Assembly: GCA_017513905.1 (NCBI GenBank)
Contig: JAFWMR010000022.1
Location: 1 to 64,000 of the forward strand
Direction: 5' to 3'
DNA length: 64,000 bases
From: Candidatus Saccharimonadota bacterium
GTDB taxonomy: Bacteria; Patescibacteriota; Saccharimonadia; Saccharimonadales; Saccharimonadaceae
The translations under genes and the position numbers were made by a program. The notes beneath the pieces are model-generated. The model searched no databases and was not told where the DNA came from. It saw only the letters and a list, made by a program, of their open reading frames with translations. Within the stretch, counting starts at the first letter, position 1; every line of letters starts with the position of its first letter. Positions 7,556 through 15,523 of this stretch are shown here, one piece after another.

Positions 7556-8264
7556 TGCTCCAATAGGCGTTTTCGATTCTGGAATTGGCGGGATTACTAT
7601 TTTGCAAGCAGTACGTGACTTGTTGCCTAATGAAAACTATGTGTATTATGGTGATTCTAGGAATTGTCCGTTTGGAACAAAAAAACTATCTGAATTAAAA
7701 CAGATCGTTTGTGCAGCTACTGAGTTTTTACTAAAAAAACAAGCAAAACTAATAATAGTTGCATGCAATACAGCAACGACTAGGACGATAGAATACTTAC
7801 GCAAATCATTTCCTGAAGTGCAATTCATCGGTACTGAGCCAGCCATAAAATTAGCCTGCGACACTGGAGCGTCGAATATCTTGTTACTGTCCACTGAAGG
7901 CACAGCACATAGCTCGCGGACACAAGAGCTAATTGAAGAGAATATTAGGCCTGGGCAAACCGTAGAGAATATTCCGTGTTTAGGATTAGCTGAAGCAATT
8001 GAGACTCGGGATGAGAAGAAGATTTTAGAAAACCTGATGAAGAACTTTAGCAAAATTGAAGATCGTGAAGAGATTGAAGTTGTGATATTGGGTTGCACTC
8101 ATTACCCGCTTGCGAAGGCGGAAATTCAAAAGTTTTTTCCTAAAGCAAGATTAGTAGATGGAGGTATTGGAGTTGCAAAACAGACTAAAAAAGTATTAGA
8201 AGCGTCTAAGCTTTTGAACAAAAATAACGTTCGTGGCAAAGAAGAATACTTTTTCTCTAAATAA
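7548..8264 (+). CDS. murI: glutamate racemase
   Basis: MurI interconverts L- and D-glutamate in the cytosol, supplying D-Glu for peptidoglycan. The protein is 238 residues, slightly short for the family. It has the N-terminal PIGVFDSGIGG, both catalytic cysteines (C73 in VACNTATT and C183 in LGCTHYPL), and the substrate loop YYGDSRNCPFG. The start is set at ATG 7548, which gives the family N-terminus, lies 11 bases after a GGAGAAG ribosome site and overlaps the upstream stop (ATGCTTGA). Coupled to the methyltransferase gene. Confidence 0.95.
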   Translation: MLDAPIGVFDSGIGGITILQAVRDLLPNENYVYYGDSRNCPFGTKKLSELKQIVCAATEFLLKKQAKLIIVACNTATTRTIEYLRKSFPEVQFIGTEPAIKLACDTGASNILLLSTEGTAHSSRTQELIEENIRPGQTVENIPCLGLAEAIETRDEKKILENLMKNFSKIEDREEIEVVILGCTHYPLAKAEIQKFFPKARLVDGGIGVAKQTKKVLEASKLLNKNNVRGKEEYFFSK

Positions 8265-8361
8265 AAACCAAAATGCCGCAACAAATGCACTTTTGCAGTG
8301 TCTGTGGTAGAGGAGTATATTCCCAAGTATCTAAAAATAGTATATAATATATATACTGTTT

Positions 8362-8436
8362 GGGGCAGTCGTTCAACGGATAGGACATATCCCCTCTAAG
8401 GATACAATGCTGGTTCGATTCCAACCTGCCCTACCA
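8362..8436 (+). tRNA. tRNA-Arg (anticodon TCT)
   Basis: Acceptor GGGGCAG/CTGCCCT, anticodon stem TATCC/GGATA around loop CCTCTAA, T-loop TTCGATT, discriminator A, encoded CCA at 8434-8436. Position 33 before the anticodon is C where U is nearly universal, and the T-stem has a C-A mismatch. TATAAT occurs just upstream. Confidence 0.85.
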
Positions 8437-8442
8437 GAATTT

Positions 8443-8470
8443 AAAATAGCCTGGTGGCTATTTTTATTTT
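8443..8470 (+). terminator. rho-independent terminator of tRNA-Arg(TCT)
   Basis: Stem 8443-8451 with 8456-8464, loop TGGT, followed by a T-rich run. Confidence 0.85.
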
Positions 8471-8518
8471 GATTCCAGGAAGATAAGTGCAAATGTCATA
8501 TATGATATAATCATTGTC

Positions 8519-9376
8519 ATGAAAAAGATTTTGGCGGTGTCTGGTGGAGTGGACTCGATGGTGATGCTAGATATGATGCGCAAGAGATTCCCTGCTGAAG
8601 AGTTGGTAGTGGCGACTTTTGATCATGGAACGCGCAAGAGTTCACGTGTGGATGCTGATTTTGTTTCGAAAATTGGTTCTGGATATAATCTACGAGTGCG
8701 CAAAGGGAAAGCAAATCTTGGCGAAAAAGTCAGTGAAGAAGTTGCACGTAAAAAACGTTATGAATTTTTACGTAAAATTGCAGCCGAAGAAAATGGAGAA
8801 ATTTATACCGCACATCATATAGATGATCTAATAGAATCCGTAGCTATTAATCTGTCCCGAGGAACAGGATTTAGAGGATTATCCGTATTGACGATGCGGG
8901 GCGTTAAGAGACCTTTTTTGGATATGACGTTAGGAAATATATTTGACAAACGCGATATACTAAAATATGCAGCGAAAAATAATGTAATATTTCGCCATGA
9001 TCCGACGAACACGAGTGACAGCTATTTAAGGAATCGTTTGCGTCCGGATGTTTCTGTTTTGACACGTGAAACTAAAAATCAAATTTATCAACTATGGGAA
9101 AAACAAACGCAAGTGGTAAAAGAAATTGACAAAATTGTTAGTGAATTGATCCCGGATGATTTGTGCTTCGAACGAATGTGGTTCAAGAATCTTAATGATG
9201 AGGTATGTCGCGAGATCCTTCGTGCAGCTTTGGCGAGTGTTGGAGTTTTGGCGACGCGTCCGCAGATTAATGATTTCTTGAAAGCGATCCGTGAATATAG
9301 TCCAACAAAAATGTTTAATTTACCGAATGATAAGCTTGTTAGAATAAACCGTAGAGATTTTACATTGAAAATATGA
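8519..9376 (+). CDS. tilS: tRNA(Ile)-lysidine synthetase
   Basis: TilS converts C34 of tRNA-Ile2(CAU) to lysidine so that it reads AUA. This 285-residue protein contains the PP-loop motif SGGVDS (residues 7-12), the TFDHGTR segment and TAHHIDDLIE typical of the N-type ATP pyrophosphatase core. It is short compared with the 430-residue E. coli enzyme and lacks the far C-terminal domain. Its presumed substrate is the Ile2-like tRNA at 48157. The extended -10 TGATATAAT ends 7 bases before the ATG, so the mRNA is probably leaderless. Confidence 0.92.
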   Translation: MKKILAVSGGVDSMVMLDMMRKRFPAEELVVATFDHGTRKSSRVDADFVSKIGSGYNLRVRKGKANLGEKVSEEVARKKRYEFLRKIAAEENGEIYTAHHIDDLIESVAINLSRGTGFRGLSVLTMRGVKRPFLDMTLGNIFDKRDILKYAAKNNVIFRHDPTNTSDSYLRNRLRPDVSVLTRETKNQIYQLWEKQTQVVKEIDKIVSELIPDDLCFERMWFKNLNDEVCREILRAALASVGVLATRPQINDFLKAIREYSPTKMFNLPNDKLVRINRRDFTLKI

Positions 9377-9388
9377 TAGAATGAAATT

Positions 9389-9985
9389 ATGTTAATGAAT
9401 GCTTCGCGTTTAGTTGACTATCCGGTGTTAAGCTTGCATGTTGGTGGGCCGATTGCATGGGTAGATAGTATTATAGTTGATCCGGAAAAGTTGAAAATCA
9501 TTGCCTTTAAAGTAAGCGGCCCAGCGGTCAAGAATGACCCTGAAGCTGGCAATATTTTGGAAACGAGCGATATTCGTGAGTTTGCCGATAGCGGAATGAT
9601 TATTGATTCGATTGAAGATTTTGTTAACCCTGGCGATGTAATAAAACTCGACAAAGTCATGGGGCTAAATTTTGAGCTTAATGGTTTAAAAGTTGAGACA
9701 AAACATAAATCAAAGCTTGGTAAGATTATCGACTATGTGATTGACACGGAAACATTTACCGTGCACCGGCTTGTTGTAAAACGGCCTGCAATGAAGGCAT
9801 TAGTTGATCCAGAGTTAATAATCCCACGTAAGGAAATTGTGGAAGTAAACGATTATAAAATTATTGTGAAAGATGAAGAGGAAAAAATACGCAAACGAAC
9901 CACGCGCGAGGAATTTGTGCCTAATTTTGTTAATCCGTTCCGTGAACCGGATTTCTCGACTAACCGAATGCAAAAGGGAAAATAA
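9389..9985 (+). CDS. PRC-barrel domain protein
   Basis: A 198-residue soluble protein with two PRC-barrel-like halves: about residues 5-80 (RLVDYPVLSLHVGGPIAWVDSIIVDPEKLKI is split by the core turn) and 85-165 (HKSKLGKIIDYVIDTETFTVHRLVV). PRC barrels occur in RimM and in proteins linked to photosynthesis or sporulation, and mediate RNA or protein contacts. A charged Lys/Arg/Glu tail follows. The variant -10 TGATAGAAT ends 6 bases before ATG 9389. Its cellular role is unknown. Confidence 0.8.
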   Translation: MLMNASRLVDYPVLSLHVGGPIAWVDSIIVDPEKLKIIAFKVSGPAVKNDPEAGNILETSDIREFADSGMIIDSIEDFVNPGDVIKLDKVMGLNFELNGLKVETKHKSKLGKIIDYVIDTETFTVHRLVVKRPAMKALVDPELIIPRKEIVEVNDYKIIVKDEEEKIRKRTTREEFVPNFVNPFREPDFSTNRMQKGK

Positions 9986-9991
9986 TAGTTT

Positions 9992-10840
9992 GTGGCAAAA
10001 GAAATAAAAATGGAAAAGAATAGGAAAAGGGCGTGGCTGTGGGTAGTGACGCCAATTCTTTTTTTGGTAATTGGAGCTGGAGTATTTTTTGGATTGAGAC
10101 ATTTTTTGAAAGAAAAGCCCAATGTGCGGATGGAACCAGGAATTGGCGATAGCAGCAAAGTTGACGAAAACCTAGATGGTAATACAACCGAAGAAGACGG
10201 TAGCGAAACGTCCGGTGGTGATGCGGAGGAAAAGCCATCAGTCAAAATCGAGCTTGAACCGTCGCCTTTTAATGACAGTCCGAAAAGTGCAAACGGTACA
10301 ATATCTTCTACGACCTATAACGCCGTGGCTCATGAAATCGATGGAGTAAAATATGTTTATTATAAAACGGCAGTATGGGGGACAGTTGAGGCAGACTTTA
10401 ATGACTTTCGCGTGAAGGTTGCAGAGACACTGAATGACGCGCGAGGGTGGGCACGGGCAGGGTTAAGGTTTGTGGAAGTCTCTGAGGGGCAAGATTTAAA
10501 TATCATATTATCGGATCCAGCAAGTTTGGATGGTTATAATGGATATTGTTCGAATTCTTTGTCTTGTACGTCTGGGTATAACGAAGTAATTATAAATGAT
10601 GTACGTTGGCGACAAGGCACCGATGTCACAACTGGAAGTGGTGCCATGAATATACGCGACTATCAGCACATGGTAGTCAACCATGAGGTTGGACACTGGC
10701 TAGGACATTATCAGCACATCGATACATGTGCAGAGAATGGCGGCGTAGCGCCGATTATGCTGCAACAATCAACTGGACTTAGAAATTGCGGGACGTTTAA
10801 TCCTTGGCCGTTAGATGATGAGCTCTGGATCCTGCGTTGA
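9992..10840 (+). CDS. membrane-anchored zinc metalloprotease (DUF3152-like)
   Basis: A 282-residue type II membrane protein: basic start, one transmembrane helix (about 14-36), acidic linker, then an extracellular domain (about 105-282). The zinc-protease signature HEVGHWLGH spans H231, E232, H235 and H239, with H242 nearby. This matches the DUF3152 family, known mainly from Actinobacteria. Cys186/Cys192 and Cys246/Cys268 could form disulfides. GTG 9992 gives the longest frame; ATG 10010 is an alternative start. It follows the PRC-barrel gene closely. Its last 30 bases overlap the 3' end of recX on the other strand. Confidence 0.85.
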   Translation: MAKEIKMEKNRKRAWLWVVTPILFLVIGAGVFFGLRHFLKEKPNVRMEPGIGDSSKVDENLDGNTTEEDGSETSGGDAEEKPSVKIELEPSPFNDSPKSANGTISSTTYNAVAHEIDGVKYVYYKTAVWGTVEADFNDFRVKVAETLNDARGWARAGLRFVEVSEGQDLNIILSDPASLDGYNGYCSNSLSCTSGYNEVIINDVRWRQGTDVTTGSGAMNIRDYQHMVVNHEVGHWLGHYQHIDTCAENGGVAPIMLQQSTGLRNCGTFNPWPLDDELWILR

Positions 10841-11635
10841 TTCGCTATAGTGTTTTGAAATTAATTCGCGTGATAAATCAAATGAAAATCCGTGACGAAC
10901 AAGATATGCAAGCATTTTTTTTGAATCGAGTTTGTTAGACTTCTTTTGGATGACCTTCTGTATCTCTGCAGCCTCATCGCGTGCGGATTTTTCTAGTAGT
11001 TCATCAACGATATCGCTGCTAATTCCCTTCTTGTGTAGTTCTTGGCGGAGGCGCGTATGAGATACTCCTTTATTAATGAACCGATTCTCAATGAACCATT
11101 CAGCAAATTTATAATCATCGAGATACCCTTTATCGAGAAGTCGTCCGATAGCTCGTTCAATATCGTCTATAGTAAATACTTCGCGTGGAGCCGTTCTGAT
11201 TTTATGGATACGCACGAGCTTTTTGAACTCTGGATCCGTTTGTGCTTTTTCACGGTTATCTTTGCGCTGGCGATTATCAATTTCTAACTTTGCCAGCTTC
11301 TGCTTGAGGTGATCGCGAGTCTCTTTAATAGAACGCGGGCGAATAAGTGCCCATTCTAAGGCCTGGTTGTAGAGCTTACCGAAAGCCGAAGCGCGGCGTA
11401 GGTCGTTTATTTCTTCCGGCGTGAGGGTTTTGCCGATCTTGAGATGATAATCTACAACTTGCGCCAAATCAAGCGAAAAACAGAACTTGTCATCGATGAA
11501 AATATTAACACGGTTTTGGTCGCGGACTCCAGATTTAAGATCGGTGATTTGGTTTTTTTTAGAAATTTTTGTAGCATTTGGTAAATTAGACGATAACTGT
11601 ACTTTGTCGTCGGCTTTTAGATTGATTATTTCCAT
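10811..11635 (-). CDS. recX: RecX regulatory protein
   Basis: RecX binds RecA filaments and restrains their activity. The 274-residue protein has a family-type three-helix repeat architecture, with AFGKLYNQALEWALIRPRS, then GRLLDKGYLDDYKFAEWFIENR and RLRQELHKKGISSDIVDE. It is longer than average owing to an N-terminal beta extension and a charged insert near residues 115-140. It sits in a recA-NUDIX-recX operon: its ATG overlaps the NUDIX stop in TAATG, a coupling arrangement. Its 3' end overlaps the convergent protease gene by 30 bases. Confidence 0.92.
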   Translation of the reverse strand: MEIINLKADDKVQLSSNLPNATKISKKNQITDLKSGVRDQNRVNIFIDDKFCFSLDLAQVVDYHLKIGKTLTPEEINDLRRASAFGKLYNQALEWALIRPRSIKETRDHLKQKLAKLEIDNRQRKDNREKAQTDPEFKKLVRIHKIRTAPREVFTIDDIERAIGRLLDKGYLDDYKFAEWFIENRFINKGVSHTRLRQELHKKGISSDIVDELLEKSARDEAAEIQKVIQKKSNKLDSKKMLAYLVRHGFSFDLSRELISKHYSESTQDPELII

Positions 11636-12138
11636 TATAAGTAATGCTCAATGTAGTAACGCAAGACTGGTAGATGTGGGACTAGTTCACGAAGCGGAGG
11701 CTTGACGCGTGCGCGAACAAACATGTCGAAATCTTCTAGAGAAATCCATTCGACAAGTTCGACCTCTTCTTTGTTTAGGGTAAGTTCATCATCTTTGTCA
11801 GTACGATCGGCAATATAGACACTGATGTATTTTTTGTCGGTAGCATACGTACAGACAAAATTAAGTTCTTCGGGTTTAAGTTTGAGACCGATTTCTTCGC
11901 GCGTCTCACGAAGTGCAGCTGTTAATGAATCTTCTCCCTCGTCGATATGCCCGCCCGCTGATGCATCATAAAATCCACCGTTTTGTACATTTTCTGAACG
12001 TTTTTGAAATAAAATATAAACTTTATCAGCAGTGCGTTTAACGAGCCATACGCACGCCCCACCTTCAAGTGGACCATTAGAATCTGGTACACCTAAACGG
12101 CTAAAGTATTCGTATGGTTTATCTACTACATCTCCCAC
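11635..12138 (-). CDS. NUDIX hydrolase
   Basis: A 167-residue NUDIX protein, cleaving nucleoside diphosphates linked to a moiety X. The Nudix box is GGHIDEGEDSLTAALRETRE followed by EIGL. The style (VWLVKRTADKVYILFQKRS) resembles YfcD/isopentenyl-isomerase-like NUDIX proteins. The start is placed at GTG 12138 because an AGGAG ribosome site lies 7 bases upstream, just after the recA stop; longer frames would run into recA. Located between recA and recX, so a DNA-repair or nucleotide-pool role is plausible, but this is inference from position. Confidence 0.88.
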   Translation of the reverse strand: MGDVVDKPYEYFSRLGVPDSNGPLEGGACVWLVKRTADKVYILFQKRSENVQNGGFYDASAGGHIDEGEDSLTAALRETREEIGLKLKPEELNFVCTYATDKKYISVYIADRTDKDDELTLNKEEVELVEWISLEDFDMFVRARVKPPLRELVPHLPVLRYYIEHYL

Positions 12139-12148
12139 CTTTATACTC

Positions 12149-13207
12149 CTAATTTTCTGCCTCACGGTGTGCGGCTTCTTCGCGGACTTTCTTTTCAATT
12201 TCGTCCATAAACTCCGGCTTCTCGCGGAAAAGCCTTTTGACTGATTCGCGACCTTGACCAATAGTTTCACCGTTATACTTGAGGAATGCTCCGGCTTTGT
12301 CGATAATGCCATACTGAACGGCAAGATCGAGGATATCACCAACCTTAGAGATACCTTCGTTATACATAATGTCGAATTCAGCAGTACGGAATGGTGCAGC
12401 GATCTTGTTTTTGACGACTTTTACCTTGGTTCGATTACCAGTGATGTTATCGCCTTCTTTAATCTGGCCAATACGACGAATATCAAGACGAACGGAGGCA
12501 TAAAACTTTAATGCATTACCGCCGGTAGTAGTTTCTGGGTTACCAAACATGACGCCAATTTTCATGCGAATCTGATTGATAAAGATTACGGTGGCTTTAG
12601 ACTTGCTAATGATGCCAGTAAGCTTGCGCATTGCTTGAGACATTAGTCGTGCTTGAAGGCCCATCTGAGAATCACCCATATCGCCATCAATTTCGGCTTG
12701 CGGTACAAGTGCCGCTACCGAATCAACTACGATAAGATCAACTGCTCCGGAGCGAACTAAAGTCTCGCAGATTTCTAGAGCTTGCTCGCCGTTGTCTGGT
12801 TGAGAAATCAGCAAATTAGAAGTATCAACACCGATACGTTTGGCGTAGGCCGGGTCGAGAGCATGCTCCGCATCGATGAAGGCCGCAGTCCCGCCTTGCT
12901 TTTGAATCTCCGCAATTGCGTGAAGGGTAAGTGTGGTTTTACCAGATGATTCTGGACCGTAAATTTCGATGATGCGCCCTTTAGGGTAACCACCGCCCAG
13001 TGCTAAGTCGAGAGATAGCGACCCAGATGGGATTAGCTGGACATTAATCTTTTTAGCATCACCAAGCTTCATAATAGAGCCATCACCAAATGTCTTGGTG
13101 ATTTGAGCGATAGCGAGGTTGAGTGCCTGTGCGCGTCCGTCGTTCTTCTGATCGCTTTTAGTGTTTTTGTCATCCGTAGCTTTTTCCACCGCTGGTTTCT
13201 TGGTCAT
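12149..13207 (-). CDS. recA: recombinase RecA
   Basis: RecA forms ATP-dependent filaments on single-stranded DNA for homologous recombination and SOS induction. The 352-residue protein has Walker [10 protein letters not shown] (84-92), Walker [11 protein letters not shown], and the MAW/L2 region [15 protein letters not shown]. The N-terminal 24 residues are a charged tail. It has a -10 TATAAT (13242-13237) about 30 bases upstream and a GAGGT ribosome site, so unlike many neighbours it has a short leader. First gene of the recA-NUDIX-recX operon. No LexA box was recognised. Confidence 0.98.
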   Translation of the reverse strand: MTKKPAVEKATDDKNTKSDQKNDGRAQALNLAIAQITKTFGDGSIMKLGDAKKINVQLIPSGSLSLDLALGGGYPKGRIIEIYGPESSGKTTLTLHAIAEIQKQGGTAAFIDAEHALDPAYAKRIGVDTSNLLISQPDNGEQALEICETLVRSGAVDLIVVDSVAALVPQAEIDGDMGDSQMGLQARLMSQAMRKLTGIISKSKATVIFINQIRMKIGVMFGNPETTTGGNALKFYASVRLDIRRIGQIKEGDNITGNRTKVKVVKNKIAAPFRTAEFDIMYNEGISKVGDILDLAVQYGIIDKAGAFLKYNGETIGQGRESVKRLFREKPEFMDEIEKKVREEAAHREAEN

Positions 13208-13289
13208 AGTATTACCTCGTTATTTAATGTGTCTCTATTATATCTGGTTTTAAGGAATTCCGAAAGAGGGTTTGTGCTATAATCTTGGT

Positions 13290-13664
13290 ATGGATAACGT
13301 TTTCTCAAAAATCATTCGGGGCGAAATTCCCTGCTACAAAATCTATGAAGACGAAAAGAATCTCGCGTTTCTCGATATCGCGCCAGAGTCAAAAGGACAT
13401 ACTTTAGTTATACCTAAGGCTAATGTAGACAAAGTTTACGAACTTGATGATGAGGATTACGACGCTCTGTTTCATGCCGTAAAAAAGATTGCAAAGCACA
13501 TGGAAGATGTCCTCGGTGTACGGATTTTAATGAAAGTTGTTGGCACAGATGTTCCGCATGCACACGTGCATTTAATGCCACTTGATCCAATGTGGAAGCA
13601 TGGGAGAACTTTGAAGCTTTCGGAAGCGGAATTCAAAGAAATCCAAGATAAATTAGCGTTCTAG
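13290..13664 (+). CDS. HIT-family nucleotide hydrolase
   Basis: A 124-residue histidine-triad protein; relatives (HinT) hydrolyse adenosine phosphoramidates. The triad HAHVH lies at H90/H92/H94, and the N-terminal FSKIIRGEIPCYKIYED is family-typical. The start is ATG 13290, 6 bases after TATAAT (13278-13283), so leaderless. The 3' end overlaps the convergent DUF167 gene by 12 bases. Confidence 0.93.
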   Translation: MDNVFSKIIRGEIPCYKIYEDEKNLAFLDIAPESKGHTLVIPKANVDKVYELDDEDYDALFHAVKKIAKHMEDVLGVRILMKVVGTDVPHAHVHLMPLDPMWKHGRTLKLSEAEFKEIQDKLAF

Positions 13665-13883
13665 CTGTAGCTCAATGGTTTTTATGCGAGATGCGGTGCC
13701 TGATTTGATTTTAATGGAAGTCTTCGGCACATTGAAGTAATCAGCAAGAACTCCTATAAGCGCACTGTTCGCTTCGCCGTCATGAGCACGGGCACGAAGG
13801 TAGATTAGAAAACTGTGCTCGTCAATTTGCTCAACAAGATTACCTTTTTTTGAACCTGGTTTAACTCTTACGGTGATGATCAT
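13653..13883 (-). CDS. DUF167/YggU family protein
   Basis: A 76-residue protein with the family hallmarks VRVKPGSKK at the start, RARAHDGEANSAL in the middle, and KIKSGTASRIKTIEL at the end. The family is widespread and of unknown function. It follows the PilB-like ATPase gene by 8 bases, so it is probably in that operon. Confidence 0.9.
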   Translation of the reverse strand: MIITVRVKPGSKKGNLVEQIDEHSFLIYLRARAHDGEANSALIGVLADYFNVPKTSIKIKSGTASRIKTIELQLER

Positions 13884-13891
13884 ACTAGATA

Positions 13892-15499
13892 TTATACAAC
13901 ACGGGAGATTTCTTCGATGGTAGTAATACCCGATAAAGCCATAAGAAGACCTTTTTGCTCTAGCGTTAGCATGCCGTTTTCGCGAGCGACGATCTCGATT
14001 TTTTTGGCGTTTGCGTCAGCGACAGATCCACGCAAGAAGTCGGATATCTCATCACTAACCACTAATTGTTCCATAATGACAGCACGTCCTGCATAACCGA
14101 ATGGGTTGTCTTCTGTCGGGACAGGATGGAATAGCCGAATATTGTTCGGATCAAATCCATCAACTCCCTCTAGAGTATCGGCAATGTATTTTTTGACCAT
14201 GTCATCAGGCTCATATTCTTCTTTGCTCTCCGTAAGTCGACGTACTAAGCGCTGAGCAACAACTAAGCGTATAGAGTTTGCAAAAATTGGATTGGTGCCA
14301 ATGAGATCAATCATACGTGAAAAGGCGGCCGCGCTGGAATCGGCATGGAAAGAGCTAAGCACGAGATGACCGGTAATAGATGCTTGGATTGCGGTCTTCG
14401 CCGTATCTGCGTCACGAATCTCGCCAACCATTACGACGTCTGGATCAAGGCGCAAGACAGAACGCAGAGCATCAGCAAATGAACCTCCTTCTCCAGTCTT
14501 GATTGGTATTTGAGAAATGCCAGTGATGCCGTATTCGATTGGGTCCTCAAGAGTAATAATCTTTTTGTCAGAAGTATTGAGTGCATTTAGCATGGAATAT
14601 AGGGTAGTAGATTTACCTGAGCCGGTAGGACCAACCATAAGAACAAGACCGCGCGGTTTTCTGATAATTTCATTAATTTCTGCTTTTTCATTATCGGAGA
14701 GGCCCAACAAATCAAGCTGAAGCAAGGACTCATCAAAATTAAACAAGCGGAGCACAGCGTCTTGTCCATACATGGTCGGAACTGTTTCGACGCGAACATT
14801 CAACATGTGAGATACGCCATCGCGGTGGATTTCTGTTTGCAGGTGGCCAGATTGGGACTTTGTGCTAGCCGTAGAAACATTTGCACGAGATGATAGCTCG
14901 CCCATAATAACACGGTAGCGATCTTTACTAAGATTCGCGACTGGGTGAAGTATACCATCTACACGCATGCGAACGCGAATTTCCGTACGGAGGTTTTCTA
15001 TATGGATATCTGAGGCGGTGAGCCTGTCAGCCTGGTCGAGTAAATAATCGAAGATTTTTTCTGAGGATACCGAATTGAGAGTATCAGATACTTCTGCGAT
15101 AGTGTCCGAGTCGCCTTCAGTGGAAATCCTGATATCGTCATAGTGGACTTCTTTGGGTGGATCATAACGCAACATAAGTACGTGATAAGCCGAACCAGAA
15201 ATGAGGAAAAAGTCGACGCGTTCGCCTTCTCTCTCGTAATCAGAACGAATTTGCTGAAGAAGGTGCCGTGGAGTCTGAGATGTAATCATAAACTGGAAGT
15301 GCTGACCATTACCACCTTTGGTCAAAGGAAGGATGTAGTTTTTGTGCATCTCTTCTTTATCTAAGAGGCCATGGAGTAATGGGAGCGAGTCTTCAAAATC
15401 GCGAGTGTCAAGATATGGTAAGCCCAGAATCCGAGCGCGATTTTTCGTTGCTAGCTCTTCATTATCTCGTCTCTTAGATTGGCGTTCTTCTTCGTTCAT
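13892..15499 (-). CDS. type IV pilus assembly ATPase (PilB/GspE family)
   Basis: A 535-residue secretion ATPase that powers pilus extension from the cytosolic face. The N-terminal domain is followed by ATPase motifs: Walker A GPTGSGKSTT (about 292-301), the Asp box TLEDPIEYG, Walker B RLDPDVVMVGEIRDADTA and the His box GHLVLSSFHAD. The CxxC zinc motif common before the C-terminal part of PilB/GspE is missing (PVPTEDNPFGYAGRAV). The -10 TATAAT ends 7 bases before ATG 15499, so leaderless. The pilin operon is elsewhere, at 41553-46527. Confidence 0.92.
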   Translation of the reverse strand: MNEEERQSKRRDNEELATKNRARILGLPYLDTRDFEDSLPLLHGLLDKEEMHKNYILPLTKGGNGQHFQFMITSQTPRHLLQQIRSDYEREGERVDFFLISGSAYHVLMLRYDPPKEVHYDDIRISTEGDSDTIAEVSDTLNSVSSEKIFDYLLDQADRLTASDIHIENLRTEIRVRMRVDGILHPVANLSKDRYRVIMGELSSRANVSTASTKSQSGHLQTEIHRDGVSHMLNVRVETVPTMYGQDAVLRLFNFDESLLQLDLLGLSDNEKAEINEIIRKPRGLVLMVGPTGSGKSTTLYSMLNALNTSDKKIITLEDPIEYGITGISQIPIKTGEGGSFADALRSVLRLDPDVVMVGEIRDADTAKTAIQASITGHLVLSSFHADSSAAAFSRMIDLIGTNPIFANSIRLVVAQRLVRRLTESKEEYEPDDMVKKYIADTLEGVDGFDPNNIRLFHPVPTEDNPFGYAGRAVIMEQLVVSDEISDFLRGSVADANAKKIEIVARENGMLTLEQKGLLMALSGITTIEEISRVV

Positions 15500-15523
15500 G
15501 CTTATGATTATAACACACCGGTG

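Noticed and set aside
12149-12342. N-terminal extension of the NUDIX frame into recA
   Set aside because: The extra residues come from the recA coding region in another frame; GTG 12138 has a well-placed AGGAG.
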